A stretch of DNA of 64,000 nucleotides from Hymenobacter roseosalivarius DSM 11622 (lineage in GTDB: Bacteria; Bacteroidota; Bacteroidia; Cytophagales; Hymenobacteraceae). Position 1 is the first letter of the stretch. Every line of letters starts with the position of its first letter. Where the stretch lies: positions 1-64,000 of the forward strand of contig NZ_FWWW01000066.1 of assembly GCF_900176135.1 (NCBI RefSeq), given 5' to 3'. This document shows positions 1 to 8,774 of the stretch, piece by piece. The notes under the pieces were generated by a model. That model made no database searches. It was not told the DNA's origin and saw nothing but the letters and a program-made list of their open reading frames with translations. The translations under genes were made by a program, and so were the position numbers.

Positions 1-210
1 GTAGATGGTGCGAACAAGCGAACGGCCCTGGCGGTGCACGGCTTTTTTGCGCTTGAACTGTGCTTTAATGGGTTTGCGCTTGGCGTAAGGACCGATAAAG
101 GTGGATACCGTAGCGGCGGTAGGGCGTATGGCAGCAGTTACTTTACCAACTGTTTCGCCCAAAGCCATGAACAGCAGAGCCCCAAAAAGTAAAAAGTATT
201 TGTGTGGCAT
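1..210 (-). CDS. Small basic secreted protein, 3' end cut off by window edge
   Basis: An open frame starts with ATG at 210 on the minus strand and runs 70 codons without a stop to the window edge, so the C-terminus is missing. The N-terminus (MPHKYFLLFGALLFMALGE) looks like a signal peptide or membrane anchor. The rest is strongly basic, with several Lys/Arg clusters, and has no motif I recognise. The run from 211 to 372 upstream is AT-rich and probably holds its promoter, but no clear Bacteroidota -33/-7 pair could be assigned. The frame has GC-rich codon use like its neighbours, which supports it being a real gene. Function unknown. Confidence 0.55.
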   Translation of the reverse strand, partial: MPHKYFLLFGALLFMALGETVGKVTAAIRPTAATVSTFIGPYAKRKPIKAQFKRKKAVHRQGRSLVRTIY

Positions 211-372
211 AGGGAAGTAGAAAAGGTGAAATGGTTGGGCTAGGTATATTGGGTGTACTAAACATAGGAAACTTATATGGATTATAGAAAATATTTGCTT
301 TTTTATAATTCATTAATTCAATTACTACTTTCCTATTGCTGAATTTTAATGATTGGCCGCGTAACATTGTAT

Positions 373-417
373 CCACAAAAAAGCCCCCCGGAATCTATCT
401 GGGGGGCTTTTTTGTGG
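373..417 (-). terminator. Intrinsic terminator with GCCCCCC/GGGGGGC arms
   Basis: Perfect 17-bp stem (373-389 against 401-417) with an 11-nt loop. The core is AAAAAAGCCCCCC paired to GGGGGGCTTTTTT. It lies 83 bp past the stop of the minus-strand gene at 500-802 and would end that transcript. It belongs to the set of near-identical terminators in this window. Confidence 0.85.
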
Positions 418-499
418 CAATAGAGAAAAGGCGTATAGACCTTTATTGGGAAGCAATTACCTACGAGTCTTGGTTGGCCTTAGGCTTAGGAGCGGTATT

Positions 500-802
500 T
501 TACTTTTTCTCCTTTTGCTCATCAATCGGCTCGGCCGACGTGTTGTCGTCATCGGCGGCTTCAACGACCTTATTAACCACTACTACAGCTACGGCCGCAA
601 TGGCGGCAATCCCCAGAATCAGCTGGGTAGTCGTTAGGCGCTGAGCTGTCTTTTTCAGCAGCGCCCCACCGTGCTTAAGCAGGTCGTCGATACGGTCGTG
701 GTCGCCCTGAAAGATAACGTGGTAGGCACTCTCAAGCGTACGGGTGATGTCTTCGGGCAGAATTTTTTCTAGCTGAGCTTCTAGTTGGGTTTGGTTGTCC
801 AT
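500..802 (-). CDS. Small single-pass membrane protein, unknown function
   Basis: A 100-residue protein starting with ATG at 802. Residues 1-55 are soluble, amphipathic and rich in charge. Residues about 59-78 form one hydrophobic segment (LILGIAAIAAVAVVVV). The C-terminal 20 residues are strongly acidic then lysine-rich. This layout, a cytosolic helical domain followed by one membrane anchor and a charged tail, is all that can be read from it. No enzymatic motif is visible. A strong terminator follows at 373-417. It appears to be a single-gene unit. I do not recognise the family. Confidence 0.75.
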   Translation of the reverse strand: MDNQTQLEAQLEKILPEDITRTLESAYHVIFQGDHDRIDDLLKHGGALLKKTAQRLTTTQLILGIAAIAAVAVVVVNKVVEAADDDNTSAEPIDEQKEKK

Positions 803-991
803 AGCGGAGGTTAGTCGAAACGAGTGAAAAGTCGATACAGGATGGTGAGGTAGCCACCGGGAAGCATGTACGCAAAAAGCCGCCAGCAGTTATTAGTTCT
901 TCTTTATTCGGCGGTCAGCGCTCAGCGAGTAATGCGGTGGCTGTTGATAAGAGCAGCCGGCCAACGAATCATAAATCAGTAAAGAAGCTCT

Positions 992-2581
992 CTATTTCAA
1001 CACCACCAACAGGCGTGAGCTAGCGCGGCTTCCTTCCACCACATGACAGTAGTAGGAGCCCGCAGCAAGCCCCTGAACATCCAAGGATAGCTTTTGCGGG
1101 CCTTTGGGCAGCGTTCGGTCTGCCAGCCGCACCACCTCCCGACCTATCGTATCGAATAGTAATACCTGCACATGGCTGCCACTGGCATCGAAGGCTATGG
1201 TCGAATAGTCGCGCGCGGGGTTTGGGTACACGCTGAAGTTGGCCACACTCACCTCGGCCGCTGGAAGCACGCTGGTCACTACGCTTGAGCGCAAAACTGG
1301 TACGTAGGGCAGTTGCCCGGTAGTAGAAGGTAGTAGCGCGTTGAGCGTACTTTGCGGCACCAAAAACCAATCTTTCAGGATGCTGGCGTAGATGCTACGA
1401 AAGTCGAACTGCATGGGCACGTTGTCGTTTACGCCCGCACTGGTGGGCAGCAGCGGATTGGTGCCATGAATCAGGGGGTTGACGCCGGTGCCGAACACAA
1501 TAAGAGGAGCGGCCGCGCCGTGGTCAGTGCCTTTGCTTGCGTTGGATTTGATGCGCCGCCCAAATTCGGAGAATGTCATCCCCACCACCCGGTCCTGCAC
1601 CCGCAGACGCTGCAAATCATCCTGAAATGCTTCCAGCGCCTGTGAAATCCTGCCCAGCAGCGTCGCATGGGTGCCCGTGGAGGTACTGCCCGTAGCGGCT
1701 ACCTGGTTGGCATGGGTATCGAAGCCCCCCATATTACAGACATATATCCGGGTTTGTAGGCCCCCAGCTATCAGCTGCGCTACAATCTTAAGCTGGTCAG
1801 CTAAGGTATTCTGGCCAGCCGCAGGATAGAGCGGCGACAAGTTTTTGGCCTTACCAGCAGCCAGCTTTATACTGTCATTATATACCTGGGTTTGTTGCAC
1901 GACTCGCCGGATAAAGGTGAGCTCGTGGCCGGCCGGCGTGTTGGGGGCGGTATCTACGCCGCCGGAAAGCAGCTGGTAGAAGGAGGACGTGCTGGCAATG
2001 GCCATCCCCATATTCACGGTGGGGCCCTGCACGCAATTGCTCACCACGGAGCCAATACTGATAGCCAGCGGATCAGGAGTATCAGCGCTGGGAAACCCGG
2101 TCGGAAAGCCTGGGTACTCCCCATCGAGGTAGCGGCCCGCCCAACCGGAGGTAATGGTTACGTTAGAGTCGGAGCCGGAGGTCCAGATGTCGGTAGCGCG
2201 GAAGTGGCTGAAATTAGGGTTCGGGTAGCCTACGCTCTGCACTACCCCAATCTGACCATTCGCATACATATTCTGGAGGCCTGCCATAGCCGGATGAATA
2301 CCGGTAGCGGCGGTTAGGCGCAGCACTTCACTTTCGGCAATGGCAACATCGGGCCGGGCCTTCATCAGCGACGAATACTGATCAAGCGGGATAATCATGT
2401 TCAGGCCATCATTGCCGCCGTTGAGCTGAATAAGCACGAGTACCCTGTCTGTTTGCGTAACCCCGCCCGTGAGTTGGTATAGCTCAGGCGAATAGCCATA
2501 GGCTCCGATAGGAAAGCCCCCCATAAGCGCTGGCAGTACAGCTGCGGTCGCGGTTGTATGAAGGAAGTCTCTGCGTTTCAT
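992..2581 (-). CDS. DUF1501 family secreted protein with T9SS type A C-terminal domain
   Basis: A protein of about 529 residues of the DUF1501 family (alkaline-phosphatase-like/sulfatase-like fold proteins of unknown substrate). It begins MKRRDFLHTT, a twin-arginine-type leader, followed by the family signature near residue 45-60 (LIQLNGGNDGLNM) and the late motif TFSEFGRRI. The last 80-90 residues (from VYPNPARD) form the beta-sandwich type A sorting domain recognised by the type IX secretion system, ending in LLVVLK. The ATG at 2581 is preferred; an in-frame TTG lies two codons upstream. It sits 101 bp after the DUF1800 gene on the same strand. Such pairs commonly co-occur in Bacteroidota and Planctomycetes; the shared process is not established. 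Confidence 0.93.
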   Translation of the reverse strand: MKRRDFLHTTATAAVLPALMGGFPIGAYGYSPELYQLTGGVTQTDRVLVLIQLNGGNDGLNMIIPLDQYSSLMKARPDVAIAESEVLRLTAATGIHPAMAGLQNMYANGQIGVVQSVGYPNPNFSHFRATDIWTSGSDSNVTITSGWAGRYLDGEYPGFPTGFPSADTPDPLAISIGSVVSNCVQGPTVNMGMAIASTSSFYQLLSGGVDTAPNTPAGHELTFIRRVVQQTQVYNDSIKLAAGKAKNLSPLYPAAGQNTLADQLKIVAQLIAGGLQTRIYVCNMGGFDTHANQVAATGSTSTGTHATLLGRISQALEAFQDDLQRLRVQDRVVGMTFSEFGRRIKSNASKGTDHGAAAPLIVFGTGVNPLIHGTNPLLPTSAGVNDNVPMQFDFRSIYASILKDWFLVPQSTLNALLPSTTGQLPYVPVLRSSVVTSVLPAAEVSVANFSVYPNPARDYSTIAFDASGSHVQVLLFDTIGREVVRLADRTLPKGPQKLSLDVQGLAAGSYYCHVVEGSRASSRLLVVLK

Positions 2582-2682
2582 AATCAAATGACTGGAGTAG
2601 ATGAGGAGGCGCGAATGGCAGAAAGCAGAAGCTCGTTGGCAGGCCAGCGCGTCATTTCTGCCCTCCCCTGAGTATTTGCTTG

Positions 2683-4425
2683 TTAGCTCAGATGGTATTC
2701 CGCCAAGCCCATCATCGCCCGGAGCATAGCTTGCAGCTTAGTCATCACGGCCGCTTTTTTGGCCGCAGTAGTCGGCGTGGCCAGGTAAGCATTCCACTCT
2801 ACTGTCCACTCGAAATCGGGCAGGCCAGGCAAAAGAGTGTCTTTCAAGAAGTCTAATTGATTGCTGGTAAGCGCGATAGGCAGAAGAAGCTTCGCGTATT
2901 CGGCTACTAGCTGAGTAGGATCGGCCGCCACGGCCGGAGGCAGCGTGAGCGTGAGGGCAATAGGGTCAATGAAAATCTTAAAGCTGTTGCGAGTGAAGCC
3001 CGGACCAATGAGCACATCGGTAAACTGATTCCGCCGGGGCAGTGTCACGGCATTAATCCACATTTCGTAGAACTGCGGCGTTTGGTAGTAGGCTGGCCAT
3101 CCCGCCACGTTGGGTGGGTCGCCGAGCAATTGCTGCTGCACGTTGGTCTGGGTATTGAGGTAGTCCCACATACCGTACTGGGCCACGACACTCGAAGCGG
3201 GAGGAAAGGCTACCTGCATCTGCCGGCATGCTGTCACGGAGAAGTCCAGGGGGCTTTTAATGACGCAGCCCAGGTTGGCAGCGTCAAAAAAATGCTCGCT
3301 GGTAAGTAAAGCCCGCAGTACCGGAGCCACCTCGTAGTTACTCTGAATGAGCAGTGTCGCCATTGGCTGAATCACTAGCTCCTCCGTCGACTCATCAATA
3401 ACGTAGTACACAAACCAGCGGTACAGGGCCCGGCAAAGGTTGCGCGCCGTCTCGGCCTGACTGAAAATCATGTCAATCAGGGTCTTGTACTCCTGGTCGC
3501 CGCCGTTGCTGATAATACGGTTTCCAAAGGCCGCCGAAAACTGCTTGGTGCCCGTATCGTGGCGGCTGGCCGTGTAATAACCCGTCAGGGTGGTTGTGTT
3601 ATCGCGCCAGCCAGTAAGCACCCGAGCGGCCGCCTTCACGTCATCTTCCGTATAGTTGGTGTAGTTTCCGGGGGCAATGAGGGGGCCTTTTCCGACGGTG
3701 AAAAGCTCCAGCAGCTCACGCCCGTAATTCTCATTGGGGGCCGCCGCCGTACTCTGATTGCCATTGAGGTAGCGGAGCATGGCGGGCGTGATTGTCACGT
3801 CCTTAATTAACTGCTTGCTATTGCCGAGCGCCTGCTGCCGAAGCAGTGCAGTATAGGCATAGCCGTAGCGCGCATCGTTAATATCGCCTAACTCAACTAC
3901 GAAGCGATTGTGCCAGAATAAGGTCATCTTTTCCGTCAGGGAAATCCCCTGACCTACGAGTTGACCCATCCACCACGACCGCAGCGACGAGCGGCGCGCG
4001 CCTTCCACCGCCTGATCAAAGGGTTTCGTCACCCATGTCTCGCCAACGGCCACGCTGGTATCGGCGGCGGCCACATTCAGGGGCGGGGAGGAGGGGGCAG
4101 TGGGCGTGAGAAGGTCGTTCACTACCTGTGTCAGACCCCGGCTCGCCGCCGTTATAATCTCGGTGCGGGTCGGTCCAAATAAGGTTCGACGCAGCAAATG
4201 AGCCGCCTGCGCTTCCGTCCAGGAACCGCTATAAGGAGCCAGGCCAGTCGTAGTGGTGATAGTAGGCGCTGGCAGCTTTTTGTTCGCGTATGGGCTAATG
4301 CTTTCCTCGCCACCATCACCGGTCAGGCTGGCAGATGCGCCGGCTTGGTGCACGGCCGGTGCTACTAACGGGGCTGAAATGGCCAAGGCACGGCTATTTT
4401 TCAGAAGAAAGGCTCTTCGATTCAT
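2683..4425 (-). CDS. DUF1800 family protein with Tat-type leader
   Basis: A 580-residue DUF1800 protein starting with ATG at 4425. The N-terminus (MNRRAFLLKNSRALAISAPL) has the twin-arginine form RRAFL followed by a hydrophobic stretch. The body has family features: AAHLLRRTLFGPT near residue 75, MTLFWHNRFV near 165, NENYGRELLELFTVG near 230, and GDPPNVAGWPAY in the C-terminal third. It is the promoter-proximal partner of the DUF1501 gene that follows. Unlike the partner, it shows no T9SS sorting domain at its C-terminus. The biochemical role of DUF1800 is unknown. Confidence 0.93.
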   Translation of the reverse strand: MNRRAFLLKNSRALAISAPLVAPAVHQAGASASLTGDGGEESISPYANKKLPAPTITTTTGLAPYSGSWTEAQAAHLLRRTLFGPTRTEIITAASRGLTQVVNDLLTPTAPSSPPLNVAAADTSVAVGETWVTKPFDQAVEGARRSSLRSWWMGQLVGQGISLTEKMTLFWHNRFVVELGDINDARYGYAYTALLRQQALGNSKQLIKDVTITPAMLRYLNGNQSTAAAPNENYGRELLELFTVGKGPLIAPGNYTNYTEDDVKAAARVLTGWRDNTTTLTGYYTASRHDTGTKQFSAAFGNRIISNGGDQEYKTLIDMIFSQAETARNLCRALYRWFVYYVIDESTEELVIQPMATLLIQSNYEVAPVLRALLTSEHFFDAANLGCVIKSPLDFSVTACRQMQVAFPPASSVVAQYGMWDYLNTQTNVQQQLLGDPPNVAGWPAYYQTPQFYEMWINAVTLPRRNQFTDVLIGPGFTRNSFKIFIDPIALTLTLPPAVAADPTQLVAEYAKLLLPIALTSNQLDFLKDTLLPGLPDFEWTVEWNAYLATPTTAAKKAAVMTKLQAMLRAMMGLAEYHLS

Positions 4426-4596
4426 TAGTAGCGCGAATAGGTAGGGAAAGAAGAACCTAAGACCATTAAAAATAGAGTATTTATAGCACTAATACTAATA
4501 GCTTAATTTTGCACTAAGAGTAGAGACGGGTACAGTGCTTATGACTTATAAAGTTGATGCACATACTGATAACGCAGAGGTACTACAGTAACAGAC

Positions 4597-4645
4597 TGCA
4601 CAAAAAAGCCCCCCAGGCCTAAGGTCTGGGGGGCTTTTTTGTGCA
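4597..4645 (-). terminator. Intrinsic terminator with GCCCCCC/GGGGGGC arms
   Basis: Perfect 20-bp stem (4597-4616 against 4626-4645) with a 9-nt loop and T6 tract. It starts 12 bp past the stop of the protease gene at 4657-5814. Same core as the terminators at 373, 16375, 36124 and 54201. Confidence 0.9.
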
Positions 4646-4656
4646 TTAGGCGCTAC

Positions 4657-5814
4657 TTATTCGTAAACCTTTACTACGAACACAAAATCCTGCAGCTTAC
4701 GCAGCTGCTGCGGCCGCGTGTTGCCGGTGAGCTGATTGAAACGAGGTAAGTTGTACGGTTGAGCAGGCTTCGCCGTGGCCAGCGAATCAACCAGACGCAT
4801 CAGGTACGACGACTTGGTGGCGAAAGCGGCACTTTGCACATCCGTCTGCCGACCGCTGATTATCCCGATTAGGTTGCCGCGGTCGTCGAGCAGCGGGCCG
4901 CCGCTGTTGCCCGGATTCACGGGAATAGAAATCTGATAAAATCCAGTGTCACCTTCAAAACCCGACCGAGCACTCAGCGAGCCATCGTTAAACACCAGAT
5001 CTTCCCGTGGATAACCCAGGGTGTATACTCTCTCACCCAGCTCGGCCAGGCCACGCTTGAACGAATAAGGCAAGCGCCCAAAACCATTAAACTTTGGATC
5101 AGTAATGCGCAGGATAGCTAGGTCGTGGGCTACATCGGAGAAGACGGGCTCGGCGCGGTAGCGCTGCCGGTCGCGGCTCTCAATGAGGACTGAATCTGCC
5201 CCCTGAATGACGTGGTAGCTGGTTACCAGGTAGCCGTCGGTAGTCAGGGCAAAGCCCGTTCCGCTAAACTTACCCGGATTTACTTCCTCATTAGGGCGTG
5301 GCTCATCCATCTGAGTGAGGGCCTTATTCATCGCACGCTGGTTGCGCTTGATGCGCTCTACCTCGCGTCGCAACACCGTGTAGCCGTATAGCGAAGGCTT
5401 TTGCTGGGCCGTACGCCACATCTCCAGGCCAAGCAAGGTGGCGAATACCGCCAGTATGGCCACCGAAGCCGCTACCGCGATAGTGGCCCGATGGCTGCTC
5501 CAGAACTCCCGCAAGTGCTGCTCCGTGCGCGAAATGCGCATGACCGGCATGGAAGGGTGGCCAGTTTCGAGAACGGCTTCCGTGGCGGCCTGCTCGGCGT
5601 CGAGGGCGGCCTGCATGGCCCGCAGCTTGCGCCGGGTAGTCAGACGCCGACCATAGCCATGCAGGGTGTCAGTCAGCTCATTGAAGTCGACCAGCTGCTG
5701 GGCTAAGTCCGGCTCGGTAGCTAGGCGGTGCTCCAGGGCAGCCTGCTCTTCCGGGGGCAGCTGGCCGCTCTGGTAAGCGTCGAATAAGGCGTAGTAATCA
5801 GCTTCAGTTTTCAT
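4657..5814 (-). CDS. Membrane-anchored trypsin-like (S1C/HtrA-type) protease with anti-sigma-like N-terminus
   Basis: A 385-residue protein. Residues 1-100 form a cytosolic, acidic helical region resembling the N-terminal part of anti-sigma factors (FDAYQSGQLPPEEQAALEHRL), without zinc ligands. Residues about 111-130 are a membrane helix. Residues 185-335 form a trypsin-like domain with catalytic His201 (TSYHVIQ), Asp231 (AHDLAILRI) and Ser304 (NPGNSGGPLLD). No PDZ domain follows, unlike classical DegP. It lies 49 bp after the ECF sigma gene on the same strand, so the two are probably co-transcribed. I infer that the N-terminus binds the sigma factor and the periplasmic protease senses envelope damage. 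This has not been shown from the sequence alone. Confidence 0.9.
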   Translation of the reverse strand: MKTEADYYALFDAYQSGQLPPEEQAALEHRLATEPDLAQQLVDFNELTDTLHGYGRRLTTRRKLRAMQAALDAEQAATEAVLETGHPSMPVMRISRTEQHLREFWSSHRATIAVAASVAILAVFATLLGLEMWRTAQQKPSLYGYTVLRREVERIKRNQRAMNKALTQMDEPRPNEEVNPGKFSGTGFALTTDGYLVTSYHVIQGADSVLIESRDRQRYRAEPVFSDVAHDLAILRITDPKFNGFGRLPYSFKRGLAELGERVYTLGYPREDLVFNDGSLSARSGFEGDTGFYQISIPVNPGNSGGPLLDDRGNLIGIISGRQTDVQSAAFATKSSYLMRLVDSLATAKPAQPYNLPRFNQLTGNTRPQQLRKLQDFVFVVKVYE

Positions 5815-5863
5815 AAGACTAATCGGAAGCGCGCTTCCTCTGTACTGGGAACCGAGTGGGTCG

Positions 5864-6451
5864 CTAAAAAGATTCTTCTTCCTTATAATGAGTGAAAAAC
5901 AGCTTTTTAAGACGCACTAAGCACTTGTATTTTTGATTTTTGGCGTTGTCGGCGTTGGTATAGCCAAACTCAGCCGTGAGTTGCTGCATGGATTTCTCCT
6001 GCAGATAAAACCCTTCAAGCAGCGACCGGCAAGGCTCTCCCAGGTGGTTGAGGGCTTCGGCCATAGTAGCGAAGCGCTGATCGCGGTCCTCCGCCTGGTC
6101 TACATCCGCCTCCGCACCGGTTTCGAGGTAAGGCTCATGGTCTTCGAGACGACCGCCAAAACGGTTTTTCTCAGCTAACCGCTTGAGCCACAACCGACGG
6201 CACACCGCGTAGAGGTAGGTTTTGATCTGGCAGCTGAGCTCCAAAGAGCCTTCGCGCACCTTTTCATAAAACACCATTACGCCCTCCTGATACACGTCCT
6301 TGGCTTCGTCCTCGGTGCCGCTGTTTTGCAGCACCAGGTGCGAAATCATGGGCAGATGCAGGCGGTACAGTTGTGCCAATGCCCGATCGTCGCCGCCTTG
6401 GATGGCGGCCACGAACTCTTCATCAGTGTAGGAAGGTTGACCCTTACCCAT
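5864..6451 (-). CDS. ECF-type RNA polymerase sigma factor
   Basis: A 195-residue sigma-70 family protein. Region 2 is near residues 25-95 (LYRLHLPMISHLV, AKDVYQEGVMVFYEKV) and region 4 near 130-185 (SLLEGFYLQEKSMQQLTAEFGY). There is no region 3, typical of the extracytoplasmic function group. It is the first gene of a two-gene unit with the membrane protease downstream. The protease N-terminus is the likely partner that holds this factor at the membrane. The target promoters cannot be named from the window. Confidence 0.92.
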   Translation of the reverse strand: MGKGQPSYTDEEFVAAIQGGDDRALAQLYRLHLPMISHLVLQNSGTEDEAKDVYQEGVMVFYEKVREGSLELSCQIKTYLYAVCRRLWLKRLAEKNRFGGRLEDHEPYLETGAEADVDQAEDRDQRFATMAEALNHLGEPCRSLLEGFYLQEKSMQQLTAEFGYTNADNAKNQKYKCLVRLKKLFFTHYKEEESF

Positions 6452-6583
6452 TCGCTTTGGTCTTTAATACAAAGAAGGTGAGTTAGTAACCCTCCCCAAA
6501 TTTATTTTCTACTACCAGGTTACCTTTTGCCTCTACAGGTATAAAGGGCGTTTTTTAGACAACTTTCCAAACCTAACACCAAA

Positions 6584-6808
6584 ATGAAGAACCTTCTGAA
6601 AGTATCTGCCCTGGCTTTTGTATTCGCTGCTGCCCTGACTTCCTGCGAGTCGAAGCCCGCTACTACTGAAACTACCACCACCGAGATGAGCACCGAGACC
6701 ACAACTCCTGCTATGGGCGACTCAACTATGATGTCGGCTGATTCGACCATGATGACGGCTCCCGTCGATGGTGCTTCTACCACGACTACGACGACTACAC
6801 AACAATAA
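6584..6808 (+). CDS. Small Thr/Met-rich lipoprotein
   Basis: A 74-residue protein with a clear lipoprotein signal: hydrophobic core and lipobox ALTSC, Cys21 being the lipidated residue. The mature part is low-complexity, mostly Thr, Ser, Met, Ala and Glu, with DSTMM repeated twice and a C-terminal Thr run. It has no recognisable fold and is probably disordered in the periplasm or at the outer membrane. It is divergent from the ECF sigma gene at 6451 and has its own terminator at 6848-6887, so it is a single-gene unit. It could be a target of that sigma factor, which is inference only. Confidence 0.85.
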   Translation: MKNLLKVSALAFVFAAALTSCESKPATTETTTTEMSTETTTPAMGDSTMMSADSTMMTAPVDGASTTTTTTTQQ

Positions 6809-6847
6809 AAGTAAGCAGCTATTGGCTTAGGCCAGTGAGTTGCTAAA

Positions 6848-6887
6848 CGGCCCGGCTTCCCTAAAAAGGAAGCCGGGCCGTTTTTTT
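6848..6887 (+). terminator. Intrinsic terminator of the small lipoprotein gene
   Basis: 13-bp GC-rich stem (CGGCCCGGCTTCC at 6848-6860 with 6868-6880), 7-nt loop and T7 tract. It lies 40 bp past the stop of the lipoprotein gene. Confidence 0.9.
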
Positions 6888-6959
6888 AAGGTATTTGGTT
6901 AAGAGTTAATTCAGTGGGCGCGGTTCAGTGTGCTGTATACCAGCGCTTTGACTGCGGAG

Positions 6960-8762
6960 CTATAGTTTTTCTTCCAGCCACAAAAAGCCAGCGCCCAGCA
7001 AAAACAGCCCAAAAAACCAGGCCGCCGGCCACGATTGGCGAGTGAGCTCAGGGGAGGCCGCACGAGGGGATGAGGAAGTTGCCAGCCACGCCTGCGCGGC
7101 CTGCCGGCGCAGCTCATTCTCGGGCCCGAGCCAATTTTGCCCCCCAAACACATAAAACCAGTGGGATGCTTTGTCGGGCAAAGCCACACGATACCAGCCC
7201 GCCGAGTCGGGCCAGAATTGACCGGTGCTCCACTCGGGCAGGCGCGTATCCTGGCGCATAGACAGCGTTACGGGCCGTCCTGCGGCACCCCGCACCGTGG
7301 GCGCGGCAGCAGGAAAGGCGGCCGCTGTGAGTTGCACCTCTACGGGTACATTGGAGCGGGGCCAGGCAGTAATGACGCGCCAGGTAGCGGTAGCTGGCTC
7401 GGGCCGGGCCACCGCCGTAAGCAGCCGGCTCCAGTAGGCATTATACGTGAGCGAATCGTTTTGCAGAGCCCAGCGAAAGGTTTCGGGCAGCACCGACACC
7501 ACCATTGTGCCGGCTCCCACGCGCTGGGCCGCTACCACTGCTTGCCCTTGCCCCGTCGTAATAAGAGGGCGCAGACGGGCCGAAGCCCGCACGGTAGCCG
7601 GCACGGTAGTCGTAGCACGGCCCGGCCCGCCTTGCCACCGAACAGGCTGGGGCCGCGCCGAGGCTGCCGTAGCCACCGGCACGATGCTGAAAGCGGCCCG
7701 ACCCGGTGTAAGGCGGGGCAGCGGCCCGGCGTCGGCCAGCAGGATAAGGCCCGGCCCACCGGCGCGCAAGGCAGCCGTCAGCTGCTGCGCTTCGCCGCCC
7801 GCCAGCGTGCTCGCATCGGCTACTACGGCGTCGTAGCGAGTCAGCAGGGCGGGCGTGAGGCGGGAAATATCGTGGGCGGGCTGGTTGAGAAACTCGGTTT
7901 GGGTCAGGCCCCGGCTGATGCCCACGCGCAAAGCCACCGCGTGCTGGCGGGTACCGAGCTGGTTTTTGAGAAACTTAAACTCAAAGGAAGGGGTGCCGGC
8001 CAGCAGCAGCACCCGCAGGGCGCGGGTCGGCACCACCTCCACTGGCACGGGCTCAGTAGCCAGAATTTGCCCCCCGCGCCGCGCTATCAGCTCGTACACC
8101 GCCAGGCCGGCCGCTTTGGGCACGTACGTCAGCTGAAAAGCCCCCCGGCCGGCCGGCAGGCGCACGGAGTCGCGCGGCGCGCCCCCGGCCCGGAGGTGTA
8201 CCCACACCGGCGCGGATTTGGCAGCATCGGGGAGCAAATTGTCGAAGAAGCCCGCTATCAGCAACGGTTGGCCCAGCTCCGGGCGAGGCGTCCAGTTGGC
8301 CGTGCGAAAACCCACCCGAGCCGACGGCGCGTGCCAGACAAGCCGAACCGGGCCTAGCATCGGTAGATCGGCAGCTGGCAAACCCCGACCCAAAACGTGC
8401 AGGCGGCGCAGGCTGGGCTGCTGCTCTCGCAGCTGCAAAAGATTGCTAACCATTACGGTATCGGCACCGGTGGTAGAACTAGTGCGCCACAGGCGGGTAG
8501 CCGGCCCCAGGCGGCGCAGCAGGGTGCTCAGGGTATCGGGCTGAAAACCATCGGTCAGCAGAATAGCCTCGGCGCGGGGCCCTGGTACGGTGCGCGCGGG
8601 CGGATAAGCAGTAAGCCAGAGTCCGGCTCCGGCTACTGCTCCGGCCAGCAGGCGCAGCACGAGCCGCTGCCGATTGGGCCGCCGTAGGGCCACCCAACTC
8701 AAGCCAAGAACCAGCAGCCCACACAAAGTAAGCAGGGCGTAAAACAGAAACGTGGGGGGCAT
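6960..8762 (-). CDS. Membrane protein with GATase-like core, last gene of the MoxR/Bat-type operon
   Basis: About 600 residues. Two N-terminal membrane helices (about 4-26 and 38-54) precede a large extracytoplasmic region. Near residues 245-345 is a segment like a class I glutamine-amidotransferase/ThuA fold (RVLLLAGTPSFEFKFLKNQL ... YDAVVADA ... GGPGLILLADAG), but no catalytic Cys is seen. A single C-terminal membrane helix (WFFGLFLLGAGFLWLEEKL) closes the protein, as in BatA/B-like proteins. I choose the ATG at 8762 (MPPTFLFYALL); a TTG three codons earlier is an alternative. It starts 12 bp after the DUF4175 stop and is the last of six co-directional genes. Likely a non-enzymatic membrane component. 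Confidence 0.8.
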   Translation of the reverse strand: MPPTFLFYALLTLCGLLVLGLSWVALRRPNRQRLVLRLLAGAVAGAGLWLTAYPPARTVPGPRAEAILLTDGFQPDTLSTLLRRLGPATRLWRTSSTTGADTVMVSNLLQLREQQPSLRRLHVLGRGLPAADLPMLGPVRLVWHAPSARVGFRTANWTPRPELGQPLLIAGFFDNLLPDAAKSAPVWVHLRAGGAPRDSVRLPAGRGAFQLTYVPKAAGLAVYELIARRGGQILATEPVPVEVVPTRALRVLLLAGTPSFEFKFLKNQLGTRQHAVALRVGISRGLTQTEFLNQPAHDISRLTPALLTRYDAVVADASTLAGGEAQQLTAALRAGGPGLILLADAGPLPRLTPGRAAFSIVPVATAASARPQPVRWQGGPGRATTTVPATVRASARLRPLITTGQGQAVVAAQRVGAGTMVVSVLPETFRWALQNDSLTYNAYWSRLLTAVARPEPATATWRVITAWPRSNVPVEVQLTAAAFPAAAPTVRGAAGRPVTLSMRQDTRLPEWSTGQFWPDSAGWYRVALPDKASHWFYVFGGQNWLGPENELRRQAAQAWLATSSSPRAASPELTRQSWPAAWFFGLFLLGAGFLWLEEKL

Positions 8763-8774
8763 TTTAGACAAAGC

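Noticed and set aside
143..376. A 77-codon open frame on the minus strand overlapping the first gene
   Set aside because: It lies in an AT-rich spacer, overlaps a better signal-peptide-bearing frame and a terminator, and has no protein-like pattern.
7137..8357. Long plus-strand open frame opposite the GATase-like membrane gene
   Set aside because: It is an antisense shadow in GC-rich DNA, with Arg/Gly/Pro-rich composition, while the minus strand codes a clear family protein.
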